Below, in pieces: positions 5,651-5,801 of a stretch of DNA of 5,801 nucleotides. The notes under the pieces were generated by a model. It was not told the origin of the DNA, did not search any database, and saw only the letters and a list, made by a program, of their open reading frames with translations. The position numbers were made by a program, and so were the translations under genes. Source of the DNA: Planctomycetota bacterium (GTDB taxonomy: Bacteria > Planctomycetota > B129-G9); NCBI GenBank assembly GCA_030607235.1, contig JAUWEX010000090.1:1-5801 (forward strand), read 5' to 3'. Within the stretch, counting starts at the first letter, position 1, and each line of letters begins with the position of its first letter.

Positions 5651-5668
5651 TATGCGCCAAAGCGCATA
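5651..5668 (+). promoter_or_regulatory. Perfect hairpin between aptamer and terminator
   Basis: TATGCGC (5651-5657) and GCGCATA (5662-5668) form a 7-bp stem with loop CAAA, 5 nt after the aptamer closing stem. In this position cobalamin riboswitches often carry the hairpin whose loop kisses the B12-box loop. The CAAA loop is not obviously complementary to the B12-box loop here, so it may only be a spacer or part of an alternative fold. Confidence 0.5.
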
Positions 5669-5692
5669 CGTTCTCCGCGCATGGGGACGGTT

Positions 5693-5717
5693 AGGGACGA
5701 TATGCACACATCGCCCT
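5693..5717 (+). promoter_or_regulatory. Candidate antiterminator helix of the riboswitch
   Basis: AGGG (5693-5696) and CGAT (5698-5701), with a bulged A between them, can pair with ATCG (5710-5713) and CCCT (5714-5717) around an 8-nt loop. This would occupy the first five bases of the terminator's 5' arm, so the two folds exclude each other. The pairing is visible; its function as the B12-free ON state is inferred. Confidence 0.4.
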
Positions 5718-5744
5718 TTCCCGTTCACGGGGAAGGGCTTTTTT
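5713..5744 (+). terminator. Intrinsic terminator of the cobalamin riboswitch expression platform
   Basis: GCCCTTTCCCG (5713-5723) pairs with CGGGGAAGGGC (5728-5738), 11 bp with one G-U, around loop TTCA and followed by T6 (5739-5744). It lies 68 nt after the aptamer and before the controlled gene, as expected of a B12-triggered premature terminator. Confidence 0.93.
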
Positions 5745-5748
5745 GTTT

Positions 5749-5792
5749 CACCCCTTTCCGCCATCGCATCAACTTTCTCCTGAAAGGGGGTG
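5749..5792 (+). promoter_or_regulatory. RBS-occluding helix and Shine-Dalgarno of the next gene (gene itself beyond the window)
   Basis: AAGGGGGTGA (5784-5793) is a near-perfect Shine-Dalgarno, so a gene should start within a few bases of the right edge. Only GCAACATT follows it here and no ATG is seen. CACCCCTTTC (5749-5758), which begins at most a few bases after the terminator U-run, is complementary to GAAAGGGGGTG (5782-5792) apart from one bulged G. It gives 10 bp over a 23-nt loop that would hide the SD. The downstream product is unknown; B12 transport or synthesis, or a B12-independent isozyme, is the usual class. Confidence 0.6.
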
Positions 5793-5801
5793 AGCAACAT
5801 T

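Noticed and set aside
5141..5660. Several short open frames on both strands between the dehydrogenase and the right edge
   Set aside because: They cross the riboswitch and its promoter, have no credible SD and show low-complexity translations.
5790..5801. GTG at 5790 as the start codon of the riboswitch-controlled gene
   Set aside because: It lies inside the Shine-Dalgarno itself, leaving no spacing to the ribosome site; the true start is more likely at or past the right edge.

Overview
The window looks like an ordinary chromosomal stretch from a moderately GC-rich bacterium with consensus sigma70-type promoters and Shine-Dalgarno sequences. The GyrB tail has an insertion of roughly 90 residues ahead of its RYKGLGEM motif. 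That is longer than in Bacillus-type GyrB and shorter than in E. coli, as far as I can judge from memory. It suggests a Gram-negative or deep-branching phylum (delta-proteobacterial, PVC-like or a candidate phylum). I cannot place the organism more precisely. No phage, transposase, CRISPR array or tRNA is visible.

Layout. Plus strand: the 3' end of gyrB (2-571); a 292-bp spacer rich in hairpins, including a REP-like stem-loop (770-793); then panE/apbA, 2-dehydropantoate 2-reductase (864-1793). Minus strand, reading right to left: an isocitrate/isopropylmalate-family dehydrogenase (5124-3925) with its own intrinsic terminator (3905-3881); then mgtE, a Mg2+ channel/transporter (3824-2445), followed 10 bp later by a glyoxalase II-like metallo-beta-lactamase-fold hydrolase (2434-1781). 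The hydrolase runs into the tail of panE and overlaps it convergently by 13 bp.

Right end, plus strand: a sigma70-type promoter with consensus hexamers (5417-5446) drives a cobalamin (B12) riboswitch (aptamer about 5478-5645). The expression platform holds a strong intrinsic terminator (5713-5744) and a candidate antiterminator. Directly after the U-run a second helix (5749-5792) would bury a strong Shine-Dalgarno. The controlled gene begins just beyond the window edge and cannot be named.

How they fit together: the genes are metabolic housekeeping (DNA supercoiling, pantothenate/CoA synthesis, TCA cycle or related oxidative decarboxylation, Mg2+ homeostasis, thioester or aldehyde detoxification) rather than one pathway. 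The best candidate for new biology is the apparent two-layer (terminator plus RBS-occluding) platform of the B12 riboswitch. Residue changes in the MgtE pore motif and the dehydrogenase cofactor loop, and the hairpin-rich spacer, are secondary.
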